Below, in pieces: positions 17,181-24,606 of a DNA stretch of 37,007 nucleotides. Made by a program: the position numbers and the translations under genes. The stretch covers positions 1-37,007 of the forward strand of contig SLRS01000110.1 of NCBI GenBank assembly GCA_007130855.1, written 5' to 3'. Within the stretch, counting starts at the first letter, position 1. Each line of letters starts with the position of its first letter. This stretch comes from Trueperaceae bacterium (GTDB lineage: Bacteria > Deinococcota > Deinococci > Deinococcales > Trueperaceae). The notes under the pieces were generated by a model that was not told the origin of the DNA, did no database searches, and saw only the letters and a list, made by a program, of their open reading frames with translations.

Positions 17181-19018
17181 GGCGTACCTCTTGCGGGCAC
17201 CTTGGTAGGCGTGAGGCGGACCTTGACGCGTGGGCGCCGCTGCGTGTCGGGGAGCTTGACGCTCAGCGCCTCGCGGTCGAAGTCCTCATACGGCTCGTCG
17301 TCGATCCACACCGCGGTGAGTTCCACGCTGCCAGGCGGCAAGATGTCGGGCGAGACGCGCAGCACCCTGTCGACGAAGCCGTTGGGGAGCGGCTTGAAGT
17401 ACAGGTCGAGGGGCGCGCCGGTGATGAGCAAGTTGGTGTAGACGCTCGCCAGGAAGCACAACTCGCCCGAGTGGTACATGCTCATCGAGTGGCTGCCCTT
17501 GAGGCGCTCGGTGCCGAGCAGGTAGGGGACGCCGTTGGCGAGCACGTTGAAGAAGATCGCACCGTCGTCGTGATCGAGGAAGAAGGCATTGTAGAAGGCC
17601 GACGACTCGCGGGCGTGGCGCAAGAACGCCTCGTCGCCGAGCACGCCGTGGAGGATCTGGTACGCCAGGATCCCTTGCTCCTGCTGCCACCAGGCCTTGC
17701 GGTCGTGGAAGGCGAAGCGATACCGCTCCTGGCCGGGTTCGAGCGCACGCTCCATCACGTCGTACCAGCCGCCGCGCTGCGCGTCGCCACCGGCGGCCGG
17801 CATGTGCTCCGCGATGGTCCGGGCGAAGCGGACGTACGCGTCCTTGGGCTTGAGGCTCTGCATCCGCATCAGGTTCCAGGCGATCTTGAGGTTGTGGCCC
17901 ACCACCGCGCGGTTCTGCTGCCACATGTGGCTCGTGTCGTGTGACCAGTCCTCGAAGAACTTCTCCTGCACGAAGGGGCTCTGCGCGTAATCCGGGAAGT
18001 GCTCGGTGATCGTGTCGAAGGTGTTCTCGAGGAAGTCGGCGTAGCGCTGCTCGCCGGTCGCGAGCCACAGGTTGACGAGGTACGCCGGCGCGTGGTCGCC
18101 GACGCTGTTCCAGTTCTTCTTGCCGCTGTTCTCACCGAGCGACTCGCTGCGCGCTCCGAGCGTGATGGGGTCGAGATGCGAGAAGTAGCCGCCCTGCTCG
18201 GCATCGAGGTAGAAGCGGTCGAACAGGTCGACGGTCAGCTCGGCGTCCTTGAGGATGCGCGGATCGCCGCTGATGCGGTAGGTCTGGATCGGCCCCGCGA
18301 GCGCGTAGATCTGCTCGTAGGCCGGGATGGCGTCGAGGTCGTCGCCGAACTCGCTGGCGAACACCTTGTCCTCGCGCCGTCCGTGCACGTCGATGCCGTG
18401 ATACCAGTACACGATGTTCTCGTCGGCGTCGTAGAAGCGCATGTGTTCGCGCAGGTAGTCGGTGCCCTTCTCGGCCGCTTCGAGGTAGCGATCCACGCCC
18501 GTGAGCAGGTACGCCGAGGCGAGGCCGTAGACCAGGCGCGAGATGGTGTCGGTCTCCTGCCGGAAGTGGTCGGTCGGCTTCTCGCCGGTGAGACTGATGG
18601 TGGTCCGGTAGTCGCGGTAGTCGATCGTCCCGTCGCCGAACTGCGCATGGACGTAGAAGTCGGCGAGTTGCTCGATCTGCCGGATCCACCAGTCCTGCCG
18701 CTCGAAGGCGTACTCGTCGGGCTTACGGCCCACGAACACGACGAACTGCGCCTCGAAGGTGAAGGCGCCCTGTTCGGGGTAGTAGACGCCATAGGTGTAG
18801 AGGTACCGGCCGGGGACCAGCATCTCGCGGATCGGACCGGTGGCATCGGCATAGGGCTCGCCCAGGTTCCGCACCATCTGCGCGTAGGTGTTGTCCTTGA
18901 GACGGACCGTGAACACTCTGCCGTCGCTGGTGCGCAGCGAGAACGTGTCGGCCGCGCGATCGTGATCGACGACGTAGCCGGCGATCGTGTCTGAGAAGGT
19001 GAAATCGAGCTGATTCAC
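17177..19018 (-). CDS. AGE-family epimerase/isomerase with extra N- and C-terminal beta domains
   Basis: 613 aa from a GTG at 19018 with AAGGAG at 6 bases (the in-frame start at 19081 lacks support). Residues about 1-115 are a beta-rich domain (SDTIAGYVVD...TFSLRTSDGRVFTVRL, in outline). Residues about 115-530 have the alpha/alpha barrel features of N-acylglucosamine 2-epimerases, including DWSHDTSHMWQQNRAVVGHN, WWQQEQGILAY and KGSHSMSMYHSGEL. Residues about 540-613 are another beta region. Usual AGE enzymes are near 400 aa, so this is enlarged. The family interconverts or isomerises free sugars, such as GlcNAc/ManNAc, mannose/fructose or cellobiose. As the first gene beside STAS/GlgX it may act on GlgX-released oligosaccharides. 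Substrate unknown. Confidence 0.85.
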   Translation of the reverse strand: MNQLDFTFSDTIAGYVVDHDRAADTFSLRTSDGRVFTVRLKDNTYAQMVRNLGEPYADATGPIREMLVPGRYLYTYGVYYPEQGAFTFEAQFVVFVGRKPDEYAFERQDWWIRQIEQLADFYVHAQFGDGTIDYRDYRTTISLTGEKPTDHFRQETDTISRLVYGLASAYLLTGVDRYLEAAEKGTDYLREHMRFYDADENIVYWYHGIDVHGRREDKVFASEFGDDLDAIPAYEQIYALAGPIQTYRISGDPRILKDAELTVDLFDRFYLDAEQGGYFSHLDPITLGARSESLGENSGKKNWNSVGDHAPAYLVNLWLATGEQRYADFLENTFDTITEHFPDYAQSPFVQEKFFEDWSHDTSHMWQQNRAVVGHNLKIAWNLMRMQSLKPKDAYVRFARTIAEHMPAAGGDAQRGGWYDVMERALEPGQERYRFAFHDRKAWWQQEQGILAYQILHGVLGDEAFLRHARESSAFYNAFFLDHDDGAIFFNVLANGVPYLLGTERLKGSHSMSMYHSGELCFLASVYTNLLITGAPLDLYFKPLPNGFVDRVLRVSPDILPPGSVELTAVWIDDEPYEDFDREALSVKLPDTQRRPRVKVRLTPTKVPARGTP

Positions 19019-19028
19019 GGGTGACTCC

Positions 19029-19463
19029 TTAGGCGCGTCTCGTGTCCGGCGGCAGTGGTGACGGATCGGCCTGGTCGACATACCCCTGGCTCACCTCGAC
19101 GATGGTGCCGTCGGGATCACGCAGCCATACGGTGCGCCAACCGGGGATGAAGTCGTCGAAGGCGAGCGGACCGAGCGTCACCACGGCCTCCTCGCCCATC
19201 GCAGCGAGCTGGGCATCGACGTCCTCGACGCTGAACGCGAGGTGCCGGACGCCGGGCGCGTGCGGGCCGTCGGCCGCGCCGATCGCGCCCTCACCCTCGC
19301 CCTCGAAGAGCTCGAGCAGCATGTCGCCCGAGCGGAGGAACACGATCTGCGTCTCACCGAGCGGGATCACGCGTGCCCGCCGAAAGCCGAAGTGGCGGCT
19401 GTAGTAGCGTTCGGTCGCTGCCATGGCGCGGCAGTTGAGCGCCACGTGCGCGAAGCGACTCAC
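19029..19463 (-). CDS. VOC-family (glyoxalase/dioxygenase-like) protein
   Basis: 144 aa from a GTG at 19463 overlapping the DJ-1/PfpI stop as GTGA. The vicinal oxygen chelate fold is visible: FAHVALNCRAM (first metal His), AATERYYSRHFGF, LLELFEG, VRHLAFSVEDVDAQL (second His) and VWLRDPDGTIVEVSQGY (last metal Glu). VOC enzymes include glyoxalase I, extradiol dioxygenases and epimerases. Beside two DJ-1/PfpI proteins and a ThDP enzyme, a role in handling alpha-keto or aldehyde compounds is plausible but unproved. Ends 10 bases before the AGE start, so it may share a transcript with the polysaccharide operon. Confidence 0.9.
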   Translation of the reverse strand: MSRFAHVALNCRAMAATERYYSRHFGFRRARVIPLGETQIVFLRSGDMLLELFEGEGEGAIGAADGPHAPGVRHLAFSVEDVDAQLAAMGEEAVVTLGPLAFDDFIPGWRTVWLRDPDGTIVEVSQGYVDQADPSPLPPDTRRA

Positions 19464-20038
19464 GCGCGCGCTCCAGCGAGGAGCGCGATGATCCTGCGCG
19501 CGAACAGGTGACAGTGGCCGCCGGAGCGCCCGGTGACCAGGTCGCCGTCGACCACCACGTCTTCATCGGTGTAGTGCGCGCCCATGTTGACCGCGTCGCC
19601 ATAGAGGTTGTTGTGGACCACCACGCGCCGCCCACGGACCAGTTCCGGTGCCGGTGCGACGAGCCACATGCCGTGGCAGATGATGCCCTTGAGGATGCCC
19701 GGCTCGGCGAAGGCGCGCTGCAAGAAGGCGGTCGCCGGCGGCAGTGCGTTGACCGGATCGTCGCTGTAGCGCAGCCGGTCCGACACCATGCCCGACGGCA
19801 CGATGATGGCGGCGTAGCTCCGCAACTCGTCGTCGTCCATGCCCTCGAAGCTGTGGCGCACCTCGAGCGGCGCGCGGTACTCGTGCCCGAGGAAGGTGAG
19901 CGACGGCTGGCCCCACAGGCGCGTCAGGAAACGGAGTTCCAGCCCTTCCTCGGCAAAGCGCCGCTGATAGTAGAAGATCTCGGGTTCGAAGTAGTCGCCC
20001 TCGATCAGGATCCCGATCCGTCGGCCTTCGAGACTCAT
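19460..20038 (-). CDS. DJ-1/PfpI-family protein (short form)
   Basis: 192 aa from the ATG at 20038 with GGAAGGA upstream. It has the flavodoxin-like GATase-1 fold: RIGILIEGDYFEPE with the family Glu, YAAIIVPSG, and the nucleophile elbow GIICHGMWLVAPA with Cys121 and an adjacent His. It ends in GGHCHLFARRIIALL. The family covers glyoxalase III/deglycase, isonitrile hydratase and chaperone-like members. A 14-bp palindrome and a strong hairpin lie upstream, so it may have its own regulation within the operon. The substrate cannot be determined from the sequence. Confidence 0.9.
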   Translation of the reverse strand: MSLEGRRIGILIEGDYFEPEIFYYQRRFAEEGLELRFLTRLWGQPSLTFLGHEYRAPLEVRHSFEGMDDDELRSYAAIIVPSGMVSDRLRYSDDPVNALPPATAFLQRAFAEPGILKGIICHGMWLVAPAPELVRGRRVVVHNNLYGDAVNMGAHYTDEDVVVDGDLVTGRSGGHCHLFARRIIALLAGARA

Positions 20039-20051
20039 CGCTCGTCCTTCC

Positions 20052-20065
20052 GCATGCGCGCATGC
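20052..20065. promoter_or_regulatory. 14-bp perfect palindrome upstream of the short DJ-1/PfpI gene
   Basis: GCATGCGCGCATGC is perfectly self-complementary and lies a few bases upstream of the GGAAGGA ribosome site. Its position suits an operator at or just after a transcription start. There is no clear -10 box. Confidence 0.4.
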
Positions 20066-20118
20066 TGGAGGCCACTGGGCCGCGCGTACGAGCCCGCGTC
20101 GCCAGGGCGCATACACAG

Positions 20119-20154
20119 CCAGGCCCGGACCCGCCGCGCGGGGACCGAGCCTGG
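20119..20154 (-). terminator. Long imperfect hairpin between the NTF2-like and DJ-1/PfpI genes
   Basis: Arms CCAGGC/GCCTGG, CGG/CCG and CCCGC/GCGGG pair around a 3-base loop, interrupted by single mismatches, for 14 pairs in all. It lies in the 145-base gap, the largest inside the minus-strand run. There is no T tract, so it is either a weak terminator/attenuator or an RNA-stability element separating two transcription units. Confidence 0.45.
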
Positions 20155-20183
20155 TCGTAGGAGCAGGTCGACTGCGTCCTGGC

Positions 20184-20552
20184 TCATGGCTCCTGGTCGG
20201 AGCCGTTGGGGGTGAACGCGATCAGCCCCGTGAAATGGTGGGTGGCCTTGCCGTCGCGCAGCATGAAGACGTCGTAGACGCGCGCGACGCCGTGATCGGT
20301 CTGGGCCGTGGCCTCGAAGAAGATCGCGTCCTCGGTCTCGGTGAAGCGGTCGGTCGACAAGAGCCGCAGGCTGCCGAGGCGCGCCAGGTAGTCACGGAAG
20401 TGGTCGCGCAAGGCCGGCACGCCGTGCCGCGTGACGTCGAAACTCACCAGCGTGGCGTCGTCCTGGTACTGGCTCATCAAGCCCTCGATGTCGCCGGCCT
20501 CGAGGAGTGCCACCTGGCGGTCGTAGAATTCCCTTCCGGGAGTCGTGCTCAC
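20184..20552 (-). CDS. NTF2-like/SnoaL-fold small protein
   Basis: 122 aa from a GTG at 20552 preceded by GGAGG with an 8-base spacer. The cone-shaped SnoaL/NTF2-like fold is suggested by REFYDRQVALLEAGDIEGLMSQY, LVSFDVTRHG, LRDHFRDYLARLG, AIFFEATAQTDHG and ARVYDVFMLRDGKATHHFTG. Such proteins are ketosteroid-isomerase-like enzymes or small ligand-binding partners. It follows a second, longer NTF2-like gene by 52 bases. No catalytic residues can be assigned. Confidence 0.82.
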   Translation of the reverse strand: MSTTPGREFYDRQVALLEAGDIEGLMSQYQDDATLVSFDVTRHGVPALRDHFRDYLARLGSLRLLSTDRFTETEDAIFFEATAQTDHGVARVYDVFMLRDGKATHHFTGLIAFTPNGSDQEP

Positions 20553-20604
20553 GTGCAGGACCTCCACTGCCGACGAACGCGCTGCGCGCGCCGCTGGCTC
20601 CGGC

Positions 20605-21093
20605 TCACAGGGTCGCGAAGCCGGGTGCGTATTGGAATGGTTTTGCCATCGCGTCATAACGCGTGATCTCGAGCCCGAAGGGGTTCTTGTCGGTCGAGCA
20701 GGGCCGCAGCGTCCAGCGCTGCGTCGCGTCCATCGCGGTGCGCATGCTCTTCGCGGCCGGCGGGATGAACCAACTCGCCTGCCAACCGACCACCACGTCG
20801 ACGACCGCGAGGTCGCCTTGGACGTCGACCTTCGCCTCTTTCAGGTTGTGGTCCTCGTCGAAGAAGATGTTGATGACGCCGGGTGCGCGTTCGCCGTCGC
20901 CGTACGTGCCGCCGGCGTACCAGGCGGTGAAGTCGCCGAGCCCCACGAGCGTCTTCTCGGGGAACACCATCTCGAGCCCGTCGTCGGCGACGAAGCGCAC
21001 GATGTCGGCGGTGGGCGCATGCACGTCGAGCGCGAGGAACCACGCGCTGGCGAACTGCTTGACGTTGGCTGCGTCGAATGGATCCGTGCTCAT
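20605..21093 (-). CDS. NTF2-like protein, longer form
   Basis: 162 aa from the ATG at 21093 with GGAGG (21099-21103) upstream; an in-frame start at 21105 is possible. The NTF2/SnoaL fold is suggested by VKQFASAWFLALDVHAPTADIV, MVFPEKTLVGLGDFTAWYAG, NIFFDEDHNLKEAKV and VVDVVVGWQASWF. The C-terminal extension (RWTLRPCSTDKNPFGLEITRYD, in outline) is unlike the short neighbour. It probably shares the operon of the ThDP enzyme, whose stop is 31 bases upstream. Substrate or partner unknown. Confidence 0.8.
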   Translation of the reverse strand: MSTDPFDAANVKQFASAWFLALDVHAPTADIVRFVADDGLEMVFPEKTLVGLGDFTAWYAGGTYGDGERAPGVINIFFDEDHNLKEAKVDVQGDLAVVDVVVGWQASWFIPPAAKSMRTAMDATQRWTLRPCSTDKNPFGLEITRYDAMAKPFQYAPGFATL

Positions 21094-21124
21094 GCGAACC
21101 TCCATGGGTGCGTGGGTGTAGTGG

Positions 21125-22816
21125 TCACATCGGCACCTCGTCGCCGATGACCATGTCGATCAGGAAGGGACCCGGGTGTTCGAGCATCGCGCGCACGGCC
21201 GACGCGACCTGGTCGGGGTGATCGACGCGTAGGGCACGCACCCCCATCGACTCGGCCAGGGCGGCGAAATCGATGACCGGATCGCGCAGGTCGAAGCTGC
21301 TGGGGAACGCGTGCACGTCGACCCCGGCCTGCTCGCGCCAGTACTGCACGATGTTGAGCTTGAGCAGCATGTAGCTCTGGTTGTTGCAGACCACGAACTT
21401 GGCGGCGATCGCGTGATGCGCAGCCGTCCACAAGGCCTGGATGGTGTACATGCCACCGCCGTCGCCGGTGAAGCCGATGACGGTCTTGTCGGGTCGCGCC
21501 AGCTTGATCGCCAGCGCGCCGGGGACGCCCACGCCGAGCGACCCTCCGCGTGTCTGGAAGAAGTGATCGGGCAGCGTCGGTACCAGGTAGCGCGTGACGT
21601 CGGGTGAGACGGTGAGCGCCTCGTCGAACACGATCACGTCGTCTGGGACGTGCCGCGCGAGCTCGTCCATGAAGCGCGAGGCGCGCAGCGGCAGGTCGTC
21701 GCGGCGGCCCTGGTCACGCTCGAGTTGCTGCGCACGCGCGGCCGCGTTGGCCGCTGCGCTCGCCTCGCGCCGCGCTGTCGCGGCCTGCCGCGCGGCTTCA
21801 CCCTGGTGGGCCGCAAGGCCGTCGGCCAGGGCCGCGAGAGTCAGCTTCGGGTCGCTGACGAGCCCGAGGTCGACCGGGAAGTTCTTGCCGATCTCATACG
21901 CGTCGAGGTCGACGTGCACGATCTTGGCGTCGGGCGCGAAAGCGTCGGCCAAGAGCGGGAAGACCTCCGGGAAGACGTACGTCCCGACGATCAGCACCGC
22001 GTCGGCCCGCCTGACGACCGCCGCGCTCGACGAGCCGAACATGTGACCGAGCATGCCCTTGAACGACGGGTGGTCGAAGCGGAGGTTGACCTCGGAGGAG
22101 TCGGCTCCCCATACCTCGGCGCCGAGGACCTCGGCGACGCGCGCGAGCTCGTCTTGGGCGCCGCTCCACGAGATGCCATCGCCCATCACGAGCAGGGGCC
22201 GCTCGGCGCCCGCGAGGAGTTCGACGGCGCGCTGCAGGTCGTCGGCCGCGGGGACGACGCGGGTGCTCGGCAAGACCGTGGGCATCACCGGCTCGTGGTT
22301 GGGGGCGTCGAGCACGTCGGCGGGCAGGCACACGAACACCGGCCCCATCGGCGGCGTGGCGGCGATCTTGACCGCGCGCCGCAAGACGCGCAAGAGCGAG
22401 TTCGGGTCGACTACGCGCGTGGCCCACTTCGTCACGGGACGCGCCATCGAGACCAGGTCGGCGGCCATCTGGGCGTCCATCGCGTCGTACTTGATGCCGG
22501 ACTCGCCGGCGATCACGACCAGCGGCGAGTGCCCTCGGTAGGCCTGGTAGAGCATGCCGATCCCGTTCCCGAGACCGACGCCGCTGTGCAGTTGGACGAG
22601 GCTCGGCCGCTTGGTGGCGCGAGCGTGGGCATCGCCCATCGCCACGGCGATCGTCTCTTGCAGCGTCAGCACGTAGCGGAAGTCGGGAAACTCCTCGAGC
22701 GAGTCGAGGAAGCCTTGCTCCACCGTGCCCGGATTGCCGAACATCACGTCGAGCCCGTCGGCGAGGAACTGCTCGATGATGGCGTAGCGACCGGTCCGGA
22801 CGCGCTCAGCGCTCAT
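21125..22816 (-). CDS. Thiamine-diphosphate-dependent decarboxylase/synthase-like enzyme
   Basis: 563 aa from the ATG at 22816. The acetolactate-synthase/benzoylformate-decarboxylase architecture is clear: N-terminal Pyr domain with GNPGTVEQG, where Glu33 is the cofactor-activating Glu; a central domain with PLLVMGDGISWSGA; and a C-terminal PP domain with GFTGDGGGMYTIQAL and NNQSYMLLK, the GDG...NN motif that binds Mg-diphosphate. The GNPG-T-E pattern is closest to benzoylformate decarboxylase-like members. These enzymes cleave or form C-C bonds next to a carbonyl. With two DJ-1/PfpI proteins and a VOC protein it suggests 2-oxoacid/aldehyde chemistry. Confidence 0.92.
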   Translation of the reverse strand: MSAERVRTGRYAIIEQFLADGLDVMFGNPGTVEQGFLDSLEEFPDFRYVLTLQETIAVAMGDAHARATKRPSLVQLHSGVGLGNGIGMLYQAYRGHSPLVVIAGESGIKYDAMDAQMAADLVSMARPVTKWATRVVDPNSLLRVLRRAVKIAATPPMGPVFVCLPADVLDAPNHEPVMPTVLPSTRVVPAADDLQRAVELLAGAERPLLVMGDGISWSGAQDELARVAEVLGAEVWGADSSEVNLRFDHPSFKGMLGHMFGSSSAAVVRRADAVLIVGTYVFPEVFPLLADAFAPDAKIVHVDLDAYEIGKNFPVDLGLVSDPKLTLAALADGLAAHQGEAARQAATARREASAAANAAARAQQLERDQGRRDDLPLRASRFMDELARHVPDDVIVFDEALTVSPDVTRYLVPTLPDHFFQTRGGSLGVGVPGALAIKLARPDKTVIGFTGDGGGMYTIQALWTAAHHAIAAKFVVCNNQSYMLLKLNIVQYWREQAGVDVHAFPSSFDLRDPVIDFAALAESMGVRALRVDHPDQVASAVRAMLEHPGPFLIDMVIGDEVPM

Positions 22817-22868
22817 GCCGGCTCCGGCGCGCCGCACCCGCTCGCGAGCCAGGCGCAGCCGCGCAGGC

Positions 22869-23693
22869 TCACCACCCGTAGCGCTCCAAGCCGCGCTCGA
22901 GCACTTCGACCATCAACTCGCCGACGAGGGTCGAGTCTTGGGTCGAGCGTCCGGTCAGGAACGGGAAGTCGAGGATGGTGGAGCGCGTGCGGCCGACCCC
23001 GCCGTGGTAGCGCCCGTCCGGACCGGTCGCATCACGCAAGATGAACTCCAGCGGGTACGGCGGCGGACCCATGTTCAGGTCGGTGTTGAGGAAGCCGGTA
23101 CCGTCCTTGTAGTCGTACTCGAGCGCGTGGCCGGTGACGTGCTTGCCCCAGATGATGCTCTCACGCTCGGACCACTCACGCGCGAAGGCGAGCGCCGTGA
23201 CCGCGTAGCACTCGGCCACGACCAGCTTGTCCTGGCTGACGAAGCCGAGGATCACGTCGTGGAGGCGCTGATTGTTGACCATGTCGATCAGCGGACCGCT
23301 GCCGCCGACCATCATCAGGGCGTCGTACGCCTCGAGTTCCTGCCAGGCCTTGTCGCGCGCGCTGTAGTAGGCCTCGAGGCCGTGGGCGAAGTGCTCGGAG
23401 CTGAAGTAGGGGCGCTCGGGGAACCAGGCGCTCAGGTCGATCGGGTCGTCGAGGCGGTCGGATTCGTCGACCTCACGCGTGCGCCTCGCGAAGTGCGCAT
23501 CCGTGACGACCTTCGCGAGCGGCGGGTCGTAGTACCCCTCCTCCATGCTGGGCGGGAGCGCGTGCGCCCGGTTCCCTTTGGGAGTCATGAACACCGATTC
23601 GTACCCTTTTGCATCGAGGACGTCGAGCGGACCGACCAGTTCCTCGCCCCAATAGCCGAACTCGGACAGCACGACAAGCACTTTCCTAGGCAT
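22869..23693 (-). CDS. DJ-1/PfpI-family protein (long, Hsp31-like)
   Basis: 274 aa, the first gene of the minus-strand run. It has KVLVVLSEFGYWGEELVGPLDVL at the N terminus (Glu of the family), YDALMMVGGSGPLIDM, and the nucleophile elbow VVAECYAVTALAF with Cys162. An insertion of about 60 residues between the first strands resembles the larger Hsp31/glyoxalase III class. It probably acts on reactive carbonyls or as a hydrolase. The ATG at 23693 has GAAGGG upstream. Promoter-proximal ACGGA/TCCGT repeats (23712-23751) suggest regulated expression of this gene and those after it. Confidence 0.9.
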   Translation of the reverse strand: MPRKVLVVLSEFGYWGEELVGPLDVLDAKGYESVFMTPKGNRAHALPPSMEEGYYDPPLAKVVTDAHFARRTREVDESDRLDDPIDLSAWFPERPYFSSEHFAHGLEAYYSARDKAWQELEAYDALMMVGGSGPLIDMVNNQRLHDVILGFVSQDKLVVAECYAVTALAFAREWSERESIIWGKHVTGHALEYDYKDGTGFLNTDLNMGPPPYPLEFILRDATGPDGRYHGGVGRTRSTILDFPFLTGRSTQDSTLVGELMVEVLERGLERYGW

Positions 23694-23711
23694 GGTGGCA
23701 ACCCTTCAGGT

Positions 23712-23751
23712 TACGGATTGTGGGTTCCGTAGATGCATACCTTTCCACGGA
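23712..23751. promoter_or_regulatory. Three ACGGA half-sites upstream of the DJ-1/PfpI operon
   Basis: TACGGA (23712-23717) and TCCGTA (23726-23731) form a perfect 6-8-6 inverted repeat, and a third half-site ACGGA lies at 23747-23751. They sit 19-58 bases before the start codon, in a locally less GC-rich stretch containing a weak TATGCA -10-like box on the minus strand. This is the pattern of a repressor or activator operator. The rest of 23694-23829 shows no gene. Confidence 0.45.
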
Positions 23752-23829
23752 TGGAGCGACGATGACACTTCTGGGCGCAAAGCGCAAGCAGCGCGCCGCA
23801 GCCGATGACGTGGCGGCCGGCGGCCCGGG

Positions 23830-24411
23830 TCACCGTGGCGCGGCGAACACGAGCGTCCAATAGCTGCCGTAGACGCTGCCGTCGACCTGCACGAGCGCGG
23901 CGCCGAGCGACTCGAAGTCGCCGCTCATCAGCACCTGGCAGTGCCTGGGGCTGGCCAGGAAGCCGGCGAGCGTCTCGGCCTCGTCGACGTAGCCGCCCGC
24001 GATGTTCTCGCCCCAGGCGCGAGCGCGGTAGCCTGTCGCGGCGATCCGCTCGCCGACGGTGCTGCCCGAGGGCGACACGTGGCCGAGGTAGCCCAGCGCC
24101 GCCATCGAGCGAGCATGGCGTTCGGCGGCCAGCGCCAACGCGTCGCTCCAGTGCAGTGGCGGGGCGGGCGCGAGCACGGTGGTGCCGCAGCGTTGTGCGC
24201 CCGCCCGCGCCTCGTTCACGAGCCGCAGCATGTGGGCGGTCTCGGGCGAGGGTGGGAGCCCGGGCAGCGCGACCGCAGCGCTCGGTGCCGGCGAGGGCGC
24301 CGGCGCCCTCGACCGTGGCGCGCAGGCGCCGAGGAGCGCAGCGAGCAAGAGCGCCACGAGCATCAGCCGCAGGGCGCGAGCACCGTGCCCGCCATCGGTT
24401 CGTCCTCGCAC
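23830..24411 (-). CDS. CAP/SCP-domain (YkwD-like) lipoprotein
   Basis: 193 aa from a GTG at 24411, chosen for GAGGAGG (24417-24423) at 5 bases; an ATG at 24432 has no ribosome site. A hydrophobic signal ends in LLGAC with Cys30, so it should be a lipoprotein. A short Pro/Ala/Ser linker leads to a CAP domain: MLRLVNEARAGAQRCG, LALAAERHARSM, YLGHVSPSGSTVGERI, WGENIAGGY and SYWTLVFA. The two His and Glu of the CAP cavity are present. Bacterial CAP proteins are extracellular and poorly understood. Single gene, divergent from the ABC importer. Confidence 0.9.
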   Translation of the reverse strand: MRGRTDGGHGARALRLMLVALLLAALLGACAPRSRAPAPSPAPSAAVALPGLPPSPETAHMLRLVNEARAGAQRCGTTVLAPAPPLHWSDALALAAERHARSMAALGYLGHVSPSGSTVGERIAATGYRARAWGENIAGGYVDEAETLAGFLASPRHCQVLMSGDFESLGAALVQVDGSVYGSYWTLVFAAPR

Positions 24412-24424
24412 CGTCGCCTCCTCC

Positions 24425-24439
24425 GCGCGCATTGCGCGC
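24425..24439. promoter_or_regulatory. Inverted repeat upstream of the CAP lipoprotein
   Basis: GCGCGCA-T-TGCGCGC is a perfect 7-1-7 dyad immediately upstream of the CAP ribosome site, so it could be an operator or affect initiation. The GC-rich context makes chance dyads more likely than usual. Confidence 0.3.
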
Positions 24440-24499
24440 CGCTCGACGGCCCTACGCTACGGCCTCGCGGGCGCCCGCGGCGTGCGGCGTTGCACGTTC

Positions 24500-24512
24500 G
24501 GTACCGCGTACC
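24500..24512. promoter_or_regulatory. GGTAC-CGC-GTACC dyad in the divergent region
   Basis: A perfect 5-3-5 inverted repeat about 95 bases upstream of the ABC binding-protein start, within the 195-base divergent gap (24412-24606). It is a candidate operator for either gene. Apart from this and 24425-24439 I see no gene or clear promoter there. Confidence 0.3.
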
Positions 24513-24606
24513 TCGAGGCGCCACACACCACCGGAGCGATCGCCGCGTGGTCGCTGGAGCCGGCCATGCCGCAGCAGCGACACCTGCAAGGCAGCGAGGT
24601 CCTATC

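Noticed and set aside
23830-24432. ATG at 24432 as start of the CAP lipoprotein
   Set aside because: It has no ribosome site, whereas GTG 24411 follows GAGGAGG and still leaves a full signal peptide.
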